From Vibrio quintilis (GTDB taxonomy: Bacteria > Pseudomonadota > Gammaproteobacteria > Enterobacterales > Vibrionaceae): 64,000 nucleotides of DNA. A program made the position numbers and the translations under genes. The notes below the pieces were generated by a model, which was given only the letters and a program-made list of their open reading frames with translations, searched no databases and was not told where the DNA came from. This document shows positions 1-8,608 of this stretch, piece by piece. Numbering within the stretch: the first letter of the stretch is position 1; every line of letters begins with the position of its first letter. The stretch lies in assembly GCF_024529975.1 (NCBI RefSeq), contig NZ_AP024898.1, positions 1,178,001-1,242,000 on the forward strand, written 5' to 3'.

Positions 1-2
1 TG

Positions 3-323
3 AAAGAATTTGTGGAAGCGAACCTCAGTGCACCGCTTCAGCTGTCCGACTTATCTGAGCTGGTCAGCCTGAGCGAATATCACTTTGCGCGGATGTTCAA
101 ACAGAGCACTGGCGTCTCTCCGCACCAGTATGTGATGCAACAACGCTTAAACCTGGCACAGCGGTTACTGCAACACTCGACAATACCACTGACAGAAATC
201 GCCCTGCAGTGCGGTTTCAGTTCTTCGAGTCATTTTTCCAACCGCTTCAAACAGGCCAGAGGAGAAACACCACTCACCTATCGCCGGAAAACAGCCTCCG
301 GTTCAGTTGATTGCTTTTCCTGA
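3..323 (+). CDS. AraC-family transcription regulator, C-terminal part
   Basis: This is the DNA-binding end of an AraC/XylS-type regulator; the start lies left of the window and the frame is open to base 3. Two helix-turn-helix units are visible. The first is around SEYHFARMFKQSTGVSPHQY and the second around IALQCGFSSSSHFSNRFKQ, followed by the family's closing GETPLTYRR. The N-terminal sensing domain is not in the window, so the ligand and targets cannot be judged. An internal GTG at base 12 could be mistaken for a start, but it would leave only the DNA-binding domain. The family call is firm; the function is unknown. Confidence 0.85.
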   Translation, partial: KEFVEANLSAPLQLSDLSELVSLSEYHFARMFKQSTGVSPHQYVMQQRLNLAQRLLQHSTIPLTEIALQCGFSSSSHFSNRFKQARGETPLTYRRKTASGSVDCFS

Positions 324-389
324 TTTGGGGATGAACCAGCCAGAAAACCATATTGGACAAACAGCGATGAAAACACTTCATCAAGATAT

Positions 390-413
390 CCAGATAACCA
401 GATAACCAGATAA
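390..413. repeat. Three tandem copies of an 8-bp unit
   Basis: The unit CCAGATAA is repeated three times without interruption in the gap before kptA, ending about 38 bp ahead of the ATG. It is a simple-sequence tract whose copy number could vary by slippage. No function is evident. Confidence 0.8.
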
Positions 414-451
414 CCACCAGTAAAACACAAACCAGACAAGAACAATCGACC

Positions 452-1018
452 ATGACAACACCAAAACAGCGCCAACAAATCAGTAAATTTTTAAGTTTTG
501 TACTACGCCATAAGCCGGAAGCCATTGACCTGACACTTGACCCGAATGGCTGGGCGGACATTGATGAGCTGATCACAAAAGCCAATCAATCCGGACAGAC
601 CGGAACACTCGACAGGATGGCGATTGAAGACGTCGTCGCGACCAATGATAAAAAACGCTTTATGCTTTCTGAAGATGGCCTGCGTATTCGTGCCAGCCAG
701 GGACATTCGATCAAAGTGGATTTACAACTCGAACCAGCCCTGCCGCCGGAGCTGCTCTATCACGGCACTGCCAGCCGCTTTGTGGAAAGCATTATGCAAG
801 AAGGTCTGAAACCGCAGCAGCGGCATCATGTTCACCTGTCGCAGGAAACAGCAACTGCGCATGATGTGGGGCAGAGATATGGCAAACCCGTGATTCTGAC
901 GATTCAGGCAGGTCTGATGCATCAACAGGGTTGCCGGTTCTACCGATCAGACAATGGCGTGTGGCTTACCGATCAGGTGTTGCCGGAGTTCATTCAGCCA
1001 GCGCCTCAAAATTCCTGA
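452..1018 (+). CDS. kptA: RNA 2'-phosphotransferase, KptA/Tpt1 family
   Basis: KptA/Tpt1 enzymes move an internal 2'-phosphate from RNA to NAD+, giving ADP-ribose 1''-2''-cyclic phosphate. In fungi this finishes tRNA splicing; the bacterial role is unsettled. The 188-residue protein has the usual order: an N-terminal winged-helix lobe beginning [13 protein letters not shown] with the GWADIDELI segment, then the catalytic lobe with LLYHGTA, HHVHLS and VGQRYGKP, which hold the family's His/Arg substrate contacts. The ATG is the first in frame. The 3' end overlaps the convergent marR gene by 13 bp. Confidence 0.93.
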   Translation: MTTPKQRQQISKFLSFVLRHKPEAIDLTLDPNGWADIDELITKANQSGQTGTLDRMAIEDVVATNDKKRFMLSEDGLRIRASQGHSIKVDLQLEPALPPELLYHGTASRFVESIMQEGLKPQQRHHVHLSQETATAHDVGQRYGKPVILTIQAGLMHQQGCRFYRSDNGVWLTDQVLPEFIQPAPQNS

Positions 1019-1425
1019 TTCATCTTTTCAAAACAGCTCAGCAGCACCTGCTCATGTTCCGGGTCAATGTTTCTCATTAAATCCCGGACTAAGTCCAGAT
1101 GCAGCTGATTGTGCTGGAAATAGATATCTTTCCCGGCCTCCGTTAATGTCACCACAATCGCCCGGCGATCATCGGGATGCGGGCAGCGGATGATCAAATC
1201 AGCCCTGACCAGTTTTTCAATCTGAACCGTCAGCGTCCCGGTGGTGATCCCCAGTTTCTGCGCCAGCTCTTTCATTCTCAAAGCACCGCAGGTACCCAGC
1301 ACTTCAATGGTATGAATCTGTGCCAGAGAATAGCCGGTTTCTTTCACAACAGACATCTCCCAGGAAGACATCTTGTCGTAAAACTCCGTCAGCATCCGGT
1401 TCAGTTTTTCCAAATCATTCATCAT
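1006..1425 (-). CDS. MarR-family transcription regulator
   Basis: A 139-residue winged-helix repressor of the MarR type. The recognition region is [27 protein letters not shown] and the wing carries the family hallmark [16 protein letters not shown]. The gene follows the cation-efflux gene on the same strand with an ATGA overlap, so the two are translationally coupled and the regulator is expected to control its own operon. The two identical palindromes upstream of dmeF are the obvious operator. No metal-binding cluster is evident, so the inducer (metal or otherwise) is open. Confidence 0.9.
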   Translation of the reverse strand: MMNDLEKLNRMLTEFYDKMSSWEMSVVKETGYSLAQIHTIEVLGTCGALRMKELAQKLGITTGTLTVQIEKLVRADLIIRCPHPDDRRAIVVTLTEAGKDIYFQHNQLHLDLVRDLMRNIDPEHEQVLLSCFEKMNQEF

Positions 1426-2399
1426 GTAACATTATGTATTTCAAGGGTGAGATGATGGATTCTATCAAATTTGCTTAGCATTTGTTTATAGTCGCTGACA
1501 GATTTCTCTTCACCAGATTCAATCGTGATCGCGGCTGAATAATGGTGGCCGCTGATTTTCCAGATATGCATATCTTTGACAGTGGCAAATGGTGCCAGCG
1601 CATCGGCGATGGACTTTCTGTATTCAGTCTCTATGCTTTCGTCCAGCAGGATCGGACTGGTTTGTTTTATCAGGCCGAATGTCCATTTACTGATCACCAC
1701 CGCGCCAACCACGCCCATCAGCGCATCAGACCAGTACCAGCCATAATATTTACCGAAACATAATGCCACGATGGCTAACACGGAAGTCAATGCATCCGCC
1801 AGCACATGCAGATAAGCAGCACGCAGGTTGTGATCATGATGGTGTTCATGATCGTGACTGTCCTGATGCGCATGTTCCTCATGAGAATGTGTGTGCCGAT
1901 GAAAATGTTCATGGGTATGTCCGTGAGAGTGCCCGTGATGATCATGATCGTCATGCAGCAGAAAGATGCTGACGATGTTCACAATTAATCCAATCACCGC
2001 CACCATAATCGCTTCATTAAACCGGATGTTTTCCGGATGAAACAGGCGATCCACCGACTCAATCAGCATTATCAGGGCAACAATTCCCAGCGCGATTGCA
2101 CTGGTATAGCCGCCCAGCACACTGACCTTTCCGGTGCCAAACGAGAACCGGTCGCTGTCTGAATATTTTTTAGCATACCGGTAAGCAAACAGGGTGATAG
2201 AAAAGGCTGCGGCGTGTGTCCCCATATGCCAGCCATCAGCCAGCAGGGCCATCGAACCAAAAACAGTGCCGGAAGTAATTTCAACCACCATAGTAACCAG
2301 TGTCAGTAAAAGCACATAGAAAGTGCGGGTCTCTCCCTGATGATTATGTGCCGAAAAATCATGACGGTGTTCAGTTGTATATTGCAAAATAGCACTCAC
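1422..2399 (-). CDS. dmeF: CDF-family divalent cation efflux protein, DmeF-like
   Basis: An inner-membrane proton-coupled exporter of the cation diffusion facilitator family, 325 residues. Six membrane segments are expected. TM2 carries the site motif ALLADGWHMGTHA and TM5 carries HVLADALTSV, which provide the transport-site His/Asp residues. Between TM4 and TM5 is a very histidine-rich loop (residues about 150-190, many HDH/HSH/HTH triplets), as in DmeF/CzcD exporters of Co, Ni or Zn. The C-terminal domain is shorter than in zinc YiiP. It is the first gene of a two-gene operon with marR. Substrate specificity is inferred only from the DmeF-like layout. Confidence 0.9.
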   Translation of the reverse strand: MSAILQYTTEHRHDFSAHNHQGETRTFYVLLLTLVTMVVEITSGTVFGSMALLADGWHMGTHAAAFSITLFAYRYAKKYSDSDRFSFGTGKVSVLGGYTSAIALGIVALIMLIESVDRLFHPENIRFNEAIMVAVIGLIVNIVSIFLLHDDHDHHGHSHGHTHEHFHRHTHSHEEHAHQDSHDHEHHHDHNLRAAYLHVLADALTSVLAIVALCFGKYYGWYWSDALMGVVGAVVISKWTFGLIKQTSPILLDESIETEYRKSIADALAPFATVKDMHIWKISGHHYSAAITIESGEEKSVSDYKQMLSKFDRIHHLTLEIHNVT

Positions 2400-2403
2400 T
2401 TTG

Positions 2404-2449
2404 TTTTGATAATCAAAATATTTGATTTAAATTTAATTTGATAATCAAA
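2404..2449. promoter_or_regulatory. Paired palindromic operator upstream of dmeF-marR
   Basis: Two copies of the palindrome TTTGATAATCAAA lie at 2405-2417 (extending to 15 bp, 2404-2418) and 2437-2449. Their centres are 32 bp apart, about three helical turns, and a half-site TTTGATTT sits between them. They begin 5 bp upstream of the dmeF ATG. This is the form expected for a MarR dimer operator; binding is inferred. Confidence 0.7.
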
Positions 2450-2537
2450 CAATGTCAATACAATGAGACTCGCTGGCAAAGATTTATTCCGGCATGACAG
2501 TTATCTCAACCTGTCACCGGGATGAAAAAATGAAATG

Positions 2538-2577
2538 TATACCCAGCCAACCTGAAGATACAGGTCGCCCGGGTATA
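2538..2577. repeat. Interspersed palindromic element, short copy
   Basis: Diverged 40-bp copy of the TATACCC...GGGTATA repeat family, between dmeF and the DUF3237 gene. Left arm reads TATACCCAGCCAACCTGAAG; the right arm is shortened and partly changed. Confidence 0.75.
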
Positions 2578-2590
2578 ACACTAAAATGAT

Positions 2591-3034
2591 CTACAGTTGA
2601 AAGAATTCCAGCACAACCCGATCGGGATATCGTTTTGCCTGACAGGAAAAGACATGCCGGGTCAGCCAGCGATATTTATCGCTGTAGACCTCAAACGTCG
2701 GTGTGGTTCTGAAGTAATAAAGTTCCGGATCGATAAAAGCGCCACTTTTCACCTGTTCAATATACGCTTCAGGAACCGTCCGGATCCCGTTATTTTCAAT
2801 ATACAGCCCTTCTCCATCGTCCAGCCGGATGGCATATCTGGCGGATAATTCACAGACCCCATCCGGGCGAATGATCTGGCTGTCGATGCCACCAGGCAAT
2901 ACAGTCCCGTTGATGTGCTCACCGGATAACTGACCTGACAAAATCGGGATCAACTGCCTGCGTCCGGCAGTCTCATCCTGTCCGACTAAAATGGGTTGAT
3001 CAACTTTGACACTAATTTCGAATACTTTTTTCAT
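2591..3034 (-). CDS. DUF3237 family protein
   Basis: A 147-residue protein matching the DUF3237 pattern: an opening beta-strand MKKVFEISVKV, then AGRRQLIPILSG, GTVLPGGIDSQIIRPDG, ARYAIRLDDG, and a later PELYYFRTTPTFEV followed by YRWLTRHVF. The family is a small beta-barrel fold with no agreed biochemical role. An in-frame ATG 30 bp upstream would add MVLLARSAYK; the internal Met is preferred because the family begins at this strand. It is probably single-gene: a repeat separates it from dmeF and an inverted-repeat region lies upstream. Confidence 0.8.
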   Translation of the reverse strand: MKKVFEISVKVDQPILVGQDETAGRRQLIPILSGQLSGEHINGTVLPGGIDSQIIRPDGVCELSARYAIRLDDGEGLYIENNGIRTVPEAYIEQVKSGAFIDPELYYFRTTPTFEVYSDKYRWLTRHVFSCQAKRYPDRVVLEFFQL

Positions 3035-3080
3035 CTTGTATGCACTTCTGGCCAATAATACCATCCTGAATCAGTTTTTG

Positions 3081-3295
3081 ATCTGAATATGTCTGGCTCC
3101 GCAAACCGCTCAAGACATCCATATGCGCTTAGACAAGAGCATCCATGCCCTTGTAAATTTGCGCCACCAGACATATTCAGATGTTTTCCGGTTGGTATAA
3201 GAAACAAATAAACAGAAAACAGAAGGACATGATTATATGCAACAAATACAATCATGTCCTGTCAGATGTGCTGCCGTGATGAAGTTTCTTATACC
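3081..3295. repeat. Cluster of inverted repeats between convergently spaced genes
   Basis: Four hairpin-forming pairs are packed here. A 16-bp perfect pair ATCTGAATATGTCTGG/its complement lies at 3081-3096 and 3167-3182, with a further GCAAA/TTTGC match inside. A smaller near-perfect hairpin lies within it around 3133-3152. An 11-bp perfect pair AGGACATGATT is at 3224-3234 and 3250-3260. A 12-bp pair GGTATAAGAAAC is at 3194-3205 and 3284-3295, reaching into the end of the oxidoreductase gene. None has a clear T-tract. It could be a compact mobile-element relic or a folded RNA. Confidence 0.65.
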
Positions 3296-5604
3296 ACTTT
3301 CAACAAAGGCGCTTTCTGCTGTGCTGGTGTGACGGTCACTGCAACTGACTTCGATGTCGGCGTATCGCTGGCATCCCCTTTACTTTCAAGCGGAATCAGG
3401 ACATTCGCTTCAGGGAAATAGGCAGCAATATTGCCTTTTGGAATATGGTAAGGAATCACTTTGAATCCGGAAATCTTACGTTCAGTCTGATCCGGCCAGA
3501 TGGATTCGAGATCCACTTTATCACCCACACTCAGCCCCATCGATTCAATATCTTCTGCGTTCATGAAGACGACTTCCCGCTCACCGAAAATACCCCGATA
3601 ACGATCATCATAACCATAGACAGTCGTGTTGTACTGATCGTGCGAGCGCATGGTCTGTAAGACAAACACTTCCTGTTGTTGAGGCACGTGCGCCTGTGCA
3701 TCAAAAGGGAAAAGACTTTCCGGCAACGCATTTGCTTTCATTTGTGCCTTACCGGACGGTGTCTGCCAGTTCAGTGCTCTGGCACTATTTCCCAGATAAA
3801 ATCCTCCGGAAGCATTCAGCCGCTGTTCAAACTGCTCAAATCCCGGAATCATTTGTTCGATCAGTTGCCGGATTTTGTCATAATCATCCGCCAGAGACTG
3901 CCAGTTCACCGGGTTATCTTCCCCCAGCGTTGCTTTGGCAATTCCCGCCAGAATCGCAACTTCTGATCGCATCTGTTTGCTCCCCGGATTCACCTGCCCG
4001 GAGGATGCATGGACCATAGAAAAAGAGTCTTCGACCGTCACCCGTTGTTCACCGGTGACCTGCCTGTCAATATCGGTTCGCCCCAGACAGGGAAGAATCA
4101 GTGACACTTTACCGGGATTCACATGTGTCCGGTTCAGTTTGGTGGCAATATGCACCGTCAGTTCACACTGCGCCATGGCCGACGCAACTTGTGGTGTATC
4201 CGGCGCCGCTGCAACCAGGTTACCACCCAGCCCGATAAATACTTTACTTTCTCCCCGCCGCATCGCCTGAAGTGCCTCTTGCACATTATGACCATGAGCC
4301 GCCGGCGGCTGAAAACCAAACACCCGCTCAACACTATCAAGTAAGGCTTGTGGCGGCTTGTCATTAATCCCGACGGTGCGATCACCCTGCACATTGGAAT
4401 GCCCGCGCACCGGGCATAACCCAGCCCCCGGTTGACCGACCTGCCCGAACAGCAGCTGTAAATTCACCAGTTCCTGAATGGTGGCAACTGAATGTTTGTG
4501 CTGCGTCACACCCATGGCCCAGGTCACAATCCGCCGGCTGGCATGCTGATAAATATCCGCCGCACGGGTAATTTCATCCTGCGATAATCCGGACTGTTCC
4601 AGAATGTCAGACCATGGCGTCGTTTCCACTAACGTCAGATACTCTTCCAGTCCCTGCGTGTGCTCAGAAATGAATTCAAGGTCAAATAAGGCTTCCCCGT
4701 GATTCATTGCAGTCTGATGACGTGCCAAGAGTATTTTAACCATCCCACGCACTGCGGCCATATCACCACCCAGCTTCGGCATGAAATAATCGCTGGTTGT
4801 CGGGGTTGAACCGTTACTGAGCATTTCAAGGGGACGCTGAGGGTTGGTAAAGCGCTCAAGCCCGCGCTCTTTCAGGTTATTAAACGCCACGACCCGCGCT
4901 CCCCGGCGGTAAGCAGAGCTCAGTGTTTCCAGCATTCGCGGATGATTCGTTCCGGGGTTCTGACCGAAAAGAAATATCGCATCTGCCTCTTCAAAATCAT
5001 CAATCGTCACGGTGCCTTTACCAATACCAATGGTATGTGACAGCGCCTGACTGGTGGCTTCATGACACATGTTGGAGCAATCCGGGAAATTATTGGTACC
5101 AAAACGCCGGGCCAGTAACTGATAGACAAATGCGGCTTCATTGCTGGCACGGCCAGAGGTATAAAACTCGGCCTGATTCGGATCAGATAACGCATTCAGA
5201 TGTCTGGCAACCAGCGTAAATGCGTCCTCCCAGCTGATGGGTTCATAATGATCGGTGTCGGGGTTATAACAGACCGGCTCAGCCAGACGTCCCTGATATT
5301 CGAGGAAATAATCACTCTGTTTATTCAGCCAGCTGACGGTGTATTCTGCAAAAAAATCACGATCAACAAGACGGGAGGTTGCTTCCCAGTTCACCGCTTT
5401 AGCGCCGTTCTCGCAAAAACGAAACCGGCCGGAAACATGTTTCTCTCCCCAGGCACAACCGGGACAGTCAAAACCATCATTCTGGTTGGTTCTGAGCAGG
5501 TTACTGATATTTTTTGCCACATTCTGACTTTTAAACAAATGCTGAGTAGTTGCTTTCAATGCGCCCCAGCCACCGGCTGAACCTGAATACTCTTTATAAC
5601 TCAT
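3289..5604 (-). CDS. FdhF/YdeP-family molybdopterin oxidoreductase
   Basis: A 771-residue member of the YdeP branch of molybdopterin-guanine-dinucleotide enzymes. It resembles formate dehydrogenase alpha chains, but the N-terminus has only CPGC (residues 47-50) and not a full four-Cys iron-sulfur ligand set. The position occupied by Sec or Cys in formate dehydrogenases reads DCSNMCHEATSQAL. Cofactor-domain motifs visible are FLFGQNPGTNHPRM, GQPGAGLCPVRGHSNVQGDRT and the C-terminal QYNTTVYGYDDRYRGI. E. coli YdeP is tied to acid resistance; the substrate is unknown. A possible FNR site lies about 285 bp upstream. Confidence 0.88.
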   Translation of the reverse strand: MSYKEYSGSAGGWGALKATTQHLFKSQNVAKNISNLLRTNQNDGFDCPGCAWGEKHVSGRFRFCENGAKAVNWEATSRLVDRDFFAEYTVSWLNKQSDYFLEYQGRLAEPVCYNPDTDHYEPISWEDAFTLVARHLNALSDPNQAEFYTSGRASNEAAFVYQLLARRFGTNNFPDCSNMCHEATSQALSHTIGIGKGTVTIDDFEEADAIFLFGQNPGTNHPRMLETLSSAYRRGARVVAFNNLKERGLERFTNPQRPLEMLSNGSTPTTSDYFMPKLGGDMAAVRGMVKILLARHQTAMNHGEALFDLEFISEHTQGLEEYLTLVETTPWSDILEQSGLSQDEITRAADIYQHASRRIVTWAMGVTQHKHSVATIQELVNLQLLFGQVGQPGAGLCPVRGHSNVQGDRTVGINDKPPQALLDSVERVFGFQPPAAHGHNVQEALQAMRRGESKVFIGLGGNLVAAAPDTPQVASAMAQCELTVHIATKLNRTHVNPGKVSLILPCLGRTDIDRQVTGEQRVTVEDSFSMVHASSGQVNPGSKQMRSEVAILAGIAKATLGEDNPVNWQSLADDYDKIRQLIEQMIPGFEQFEQRLNASGGFYLGNSARALNWQTPSGKAQMKANALPESLFPFDAQAHVPQQQEVFVLQTMRSHDQYNTTVYGYDDRYRGIFGEREVVFMNAEDIESMGLSVGDKVDLESIWPDQTERKISGFKVIPYHIPKGNIAAYFPEANVLIPLESKGDASDTPTSKSVAVTVTPAQQKAPLLKVV

Positions 5605-6134
5605 CGTTTGTTCTCTCCCTTCTGATAAGACTGAAAATCAACGGGGGATAAGTTTGATCAGTCCGGTTGATCAGTCCTGCAAATAACAGCTACAAGGCTC
5701 ACAGACAATGACAGACCAGCCACCGGACAGTTATTATGTTAAGCTTTATCGTGATCCGGGCCTGAGAAACCCATTTGTCCGGCACGCACAAACCTGATTT
5801 CAGCAGACAGACATGTTGTTCGAAACCAGAGATGAACCGGAATAAGACAATTATCCCTCGTAAATATAAGGTCAAATTACACAAGACATTGATTAACGTC
5901 AATGAAACCTCTGTATATAAAACAATAAGTAAACTGTGTCATTTTTATGAAGTTAGGCGCATTTAAATGCGGATATCGACACTTTTATAACTTTTCTCTT
6001 CCAAAAATGATAATAACATCATAATGAAATCATATTTCCCATATATGAAACGGAAAATTTATGGCATGTCGCATGCTGCCTGTCTCTTCCGCAACTTGCA
6101 TCGTCTGCCCTCATCAGCTTTTTGATTCGATCAC
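5605..6134. other. Intergenic region upstream of the YdeP-type gene
   Basis: About 530 bp without a supported gene. It contains the putative promoter of the oxidoreductase (reading left), an FNR-like palindrome at 5889-5902 and AT-rich sequence near 5990-6060. Short frames here have no recognisable product. Confidence 0.5.
5889..5902. promoter_or_regulatory. Possible FNR-type site
   Basis: TTGATTAACGTCAA matches the FNR consensus TTGAT-N4-ATCAA at nine of ten positions. It lies some 285 bp upstream of the YdeP-type oxidoreductase start, which is far for direct activation. The match is suggestive only. Confidence 0.3.
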
Positions 6135-6162
6135 AAAAAAGAGGCCGGAAAATTCCGGCCTC
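6135..6162 (-). terminator. Rho-independent terminator of the DUF1566 gene
   Basis: Read on the minus strand, GAGGCCGGAATT pairs with AATTCCGGCCTC and is followed by six T residues. It lies about 50 bp after the DUF1566 stop. Confidence 0.9.
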
Positions 6163-6209
6163 CTGCTTATCAGGGTCAACAGACCCTGGCGAAATGGTGT
6201 TCTTCTGTT

Positions 6210-7778
6210 TTAAAAACGGCGCTGAGGTAATTCATCTTTGGTCAGATAGCCATCACCATTGCTGTCAAGGCGATCAAAATCCCGTTGCAGCGGTCCTCTG
6301 ACTTCGGTGGCAGAAAGCTGATCATCACCATCTGTATCCATCAGGGTAAACGGATCCTGATTCCCACCGGAGTGAGGTCGGTGAGAGTGATGCTGAGACT
6401 GTCCACCCTGCGGGCGACCCGGACGGTGTGACTGGGCGTTTCCTGCACTGCTGGTTTCTTCACCGGTCAGCGTGTATTCCACCTGATTGCGTGCAACAAC
6501 TTCCGGCTGGGCAATAAATGTTGTGGCATTATCACTGACGCAGCGTACATAATTATCGACCCGGACGGCATCCCCCTGCGGGCCATGCCCCTGTGGATAT
6601 GAAATCCCGTTATCCTGCTTCGGATCACTACGCTGTGCGCCTGCGCCATGAACATCGATCCAGTCTCCGTGCATGTACCCCATTGCCCGGCCGAAAGCGA
6701 CATAAGCGGCTTTCTTCGCATTATGCAGATTTTTGTGGGTCGTGCTGCTCCAGTATGCCGGGAAGTCGGTTTCCCCCGCTTCATTGGTGATCGAAGTCAC
6801 TGTAAACAAACTGTCGATCGCAGCGCTGTTGGTGGTATCCGGTGACCGGGTATAATCCACAATGGATTGCAACTCTTTTGCATTCGGTAAACGCCATCTG
6901 TCTGTCCCGGCAAGTGACAGGTCTTCACAGTAAGATAATGCCGCAGACCAGTCCATACCAGTCCCGCTATCTGCCTGCTGCCAGACCAGCCCGGTCGCGC
7001 TGTCTGTAACCGTACCGTTGCCGTTATCAGTCAGCTGATTCAGCCCGTAGTCACTGTTGCCCCGCACGGCCAGTACATAAAAAGCTTTCCCGCTGCCATG
7101 ACGACCGGTCATGCCATAGCCTTTGATCCGGCCATCAATAAAATTCACCCCAAAGACGGTTTCACTGCCGTGCATAGTCGTCGAAACATATTTGGTACTG
7201 CTGACATACTGCGCATCAATCAGTCGTTCTCCGGCGGTGGTATCCCCGGAATGGAAACCGAAGAATTCATGGTCAATAAAAGGCCGGATTGAATAAGTTC
7301 CGCTATTGCTGAGACCACTTGGATCTTCTCCATCGAACAAAATCAGTGAATAGAGCGTTTTGATATCCGGCAGGCGCCAGTCACTGTAGCCACCGAGTTC
7401 CAGGCTGGCTGTGTAACTCACCGCCTGATCATAGGTCATTTTATCGGCTGCGGTAATTTCACCATCACCATTGGTATCAATCGACTGTCCCCACATCAGC
7501 CCGGTCACATTATCTGTGACTGTCCCGTCACCATTGAGGGTATAATCCGGCGCGGAACCCTGATACTGAGCGTCCTGCCCAAAGCCGGTTTCTCCGCTGA
7601 CCGGGCAGGTTTCGATCGTGTCTGACGTATCAAAACAACGGGTCTGATTGGTATCAACCAGCGGGTAAGTCAGGCTGGTATCGGCGATGCTGGTGCAGGA
7701 TACGGCCATTCCGGCAACTGCCAGTGCCTGAAGAATGGCTGAGACGGAAAATTTTCCCGGTTGAGTCATTTTGTTCAT
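6210..7778 (-). CDS. Exported DUF1566 (Lcl-type) protein with C-terminal EF-hands
   Basis: A 522-residue exported protein. The N-terminus is a Sec signal (about residues 1-33, hydrophobic ILQALAVAGMAVSC, possible cleavage after SIA). Two DUF1566 units follow: DGTVTDNVTGLMW...WRLPDIKTLYSL and NGTVTDSATGLVWQQ...WRLPNAKELQSIV, ending YWSSTTH...VRCV. A His/Gly/Gln-rich linker leads to two EF-hand loops, DTDGDDQLSATE and DSNGDGYLTKDE; a third loop, DTNGDGEITAAD, sits inside the first DUF1566 unit. Calcium binding at the cell surface is likely, the role unknown. An AGGAG 8 nt upstream supports the start, and a strong terminator follows. Confidence 0.85.
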   Translation of the reverse strand: MNKMTQPGKFSVSAILQALAVAGMAVSCTSIADTSLTYPLVDTNQTRCFDTSDTIETCPVSGETGFGQDAQYQGSAPDYTLNGDGTVTDNVTGLMWGQSIDTNGDGEITAADKMTYDQAVSYTASLELGGYSDWRLPDIKTLYSLILFDGEDPSGLSNSGTYSIRPFIDHEFFGFHSGDTTAGERLIDAQYVSSTKYVSTTMHGSETVFGVNFIDGRIKGYGMTGRHGSGKAFYVLAVRGNSDYGLNQLTDNGNGTVTDSATGLVWQQADSGTGMDWSAALSYCEDLSLAGTDRWRLPNAKELQSIVDYTRSPDTTNSAAIDSLFTVTSITNEAGETDFPAYWSSTTHKNLHNAKKAAYVAFGRAMGYMHGDWIDVHGAGAQRSDPKQDNGISYPQGHGPQGDAVRVDNYVRCVSDNATTFIAQPEVVARNQVEYTLTGEETSSAGNAQSHRPGRPQGGQSQHHSHRPHSGGNQDPFTLMDTDGDDQLSATEVRGPLQRDFDRLDSNGDGYLTKDELPQRRF

Positions 7779-7942
7779 TGCTGATTCTCCTGTGGGTCTG
7801 AAGCATGCTTCACTGTAAGGTTTCAGGGGATGTTGCCCTAATCCGATGTTTTAAATATGGATGACAAATGTGGAGTGAATGTGGAGGAAAAAAGGAGAAT
7901 AAAGAGTTAGAAGCAAATTATGATGTGGGGCTCCCGATCCAC

Positions 7943-7972
7943 ACAACCTGGCAATGCAGGCTGTGTGGGTAT
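7943..7972. repeat. Strongly diverged palindromic element
   Basis: CACACAACCTGGCAATGCAGGCTGTGTGGGTATA resembles the short interspersed elements (ACAACCTG...ATGCAGG...GGGTATA) and forms an 8-bp-arm hairpin. It sits just after the stop of the small membrane protein gene, so it may act as its terminator. Confidence 0.4.
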
Positions 7973-7975
7973 ACA

Positions 7976-8431
7976 TCAGGAATCCGCGGATCCCGTTGGT
8001 TTGGAAGCGTCGTCATCCGGGGAATCATTTCTGGTTTTGATCGCCCGGAACCATTCCGAAGATTCCCGGTGAAACAGCATGGCAACGGCGGCAATTTGTC
8101 CGGCGGTTTGTAACACGCCCAGAATCCCGGAAAGCGGATGATCCGACAATGACTGAATCAAAGGCATAATGGCAAACGGCAGGCCCGGAATAAACAGGAT
8201 CAGAAATACAATTCTTGCCCAGTGCTTTCCCCGGCCAATCATAAAAACAACCAGGCCAACAATCGCAATTGATATTGCCTGAATGGCCAGTACAGCGCTG
8301 AGTGGCATCTGACCATCCAGCCACTCAGGCTCCAGTATAAGCCGGATAACACCGAGCAAAATCGTCAGATACAGCAGTTTGACTGCCACAGAAACTTTTG
8401 ATGGTTGTGCAAATTGATTGGTATTTGACAT
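7976..8431 (-). CDS. Small four-helix inner-membrane protein
   Basis: A 151-residue hydrophobic protein that I do not recognise by name. Four membrane segments are visible: about residues 15-32 (VKLLYLTILLGVIRLIL), 45-65 (VLAIQAISIAIVGLVVFMI), 72-92 (ARIVFLILFIPGLPFAIM) and 102-118. A short charged C-terminal tail rich in Asp and Ser follows. The second and third helices are joined by GRGKHWAR. It stands alone between a DUF1566 gene and a decarboxylase on the same strand. No enzyme motif is present. Confidence 0.75.
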   Translation of the reverse strand: MSNTNQFAQPSKVSVAVKLLYLTILLGVIRLILEPEWLDGQMPLSAVLAIQAISIAIVGLVVFMIGRGKHWARIVFLILFIPGLPFAIMPLIQSLSDHPLSGILGVLQTAGQIAAVAMLFHRESSEWFRAIKTRNDSPDDDASKPTGSADS

Positions 8432-8530
8432 CAGTTATCCCTTTTCGGTTCAGGGCGATAATCTATCAGCCAGCGCGATCACTTTCATGCAGTGAGCCAA
8501 AATATGTGATGTCGGGATGTCAGAAAATAA

Positions 8531-8587
8531 ACGGCCCTTTCTCCCGGTTGTGGCTGAATCAGCACAACATCCGGGGGAAAGGGCCGT
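8531..8587 (-). terminator. Terminator of the pyruvoyl decarboxylase gene
   Basis: Arms ACGGCCCTTTC and GAAAGGGCCGT with an additional CCCGG/CCGGG pair enclose a 26-nt loop. On the minus strand the stem is followed by TTATTTTC. It begins about 22 bp beyond the stop codon. Confidence 0.75.
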
Positions 8588-8608
8588 CACATCGATCATG
8601 ACAGGCGG

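Noticed and set aside
3289..5604. Selenocysteine formate dehydrogenase
   Set aside because: No in-frame TGA, no Sec/Cys at the catalytic position and no four-Cys cluster; the sequence matches the YdeP branch.
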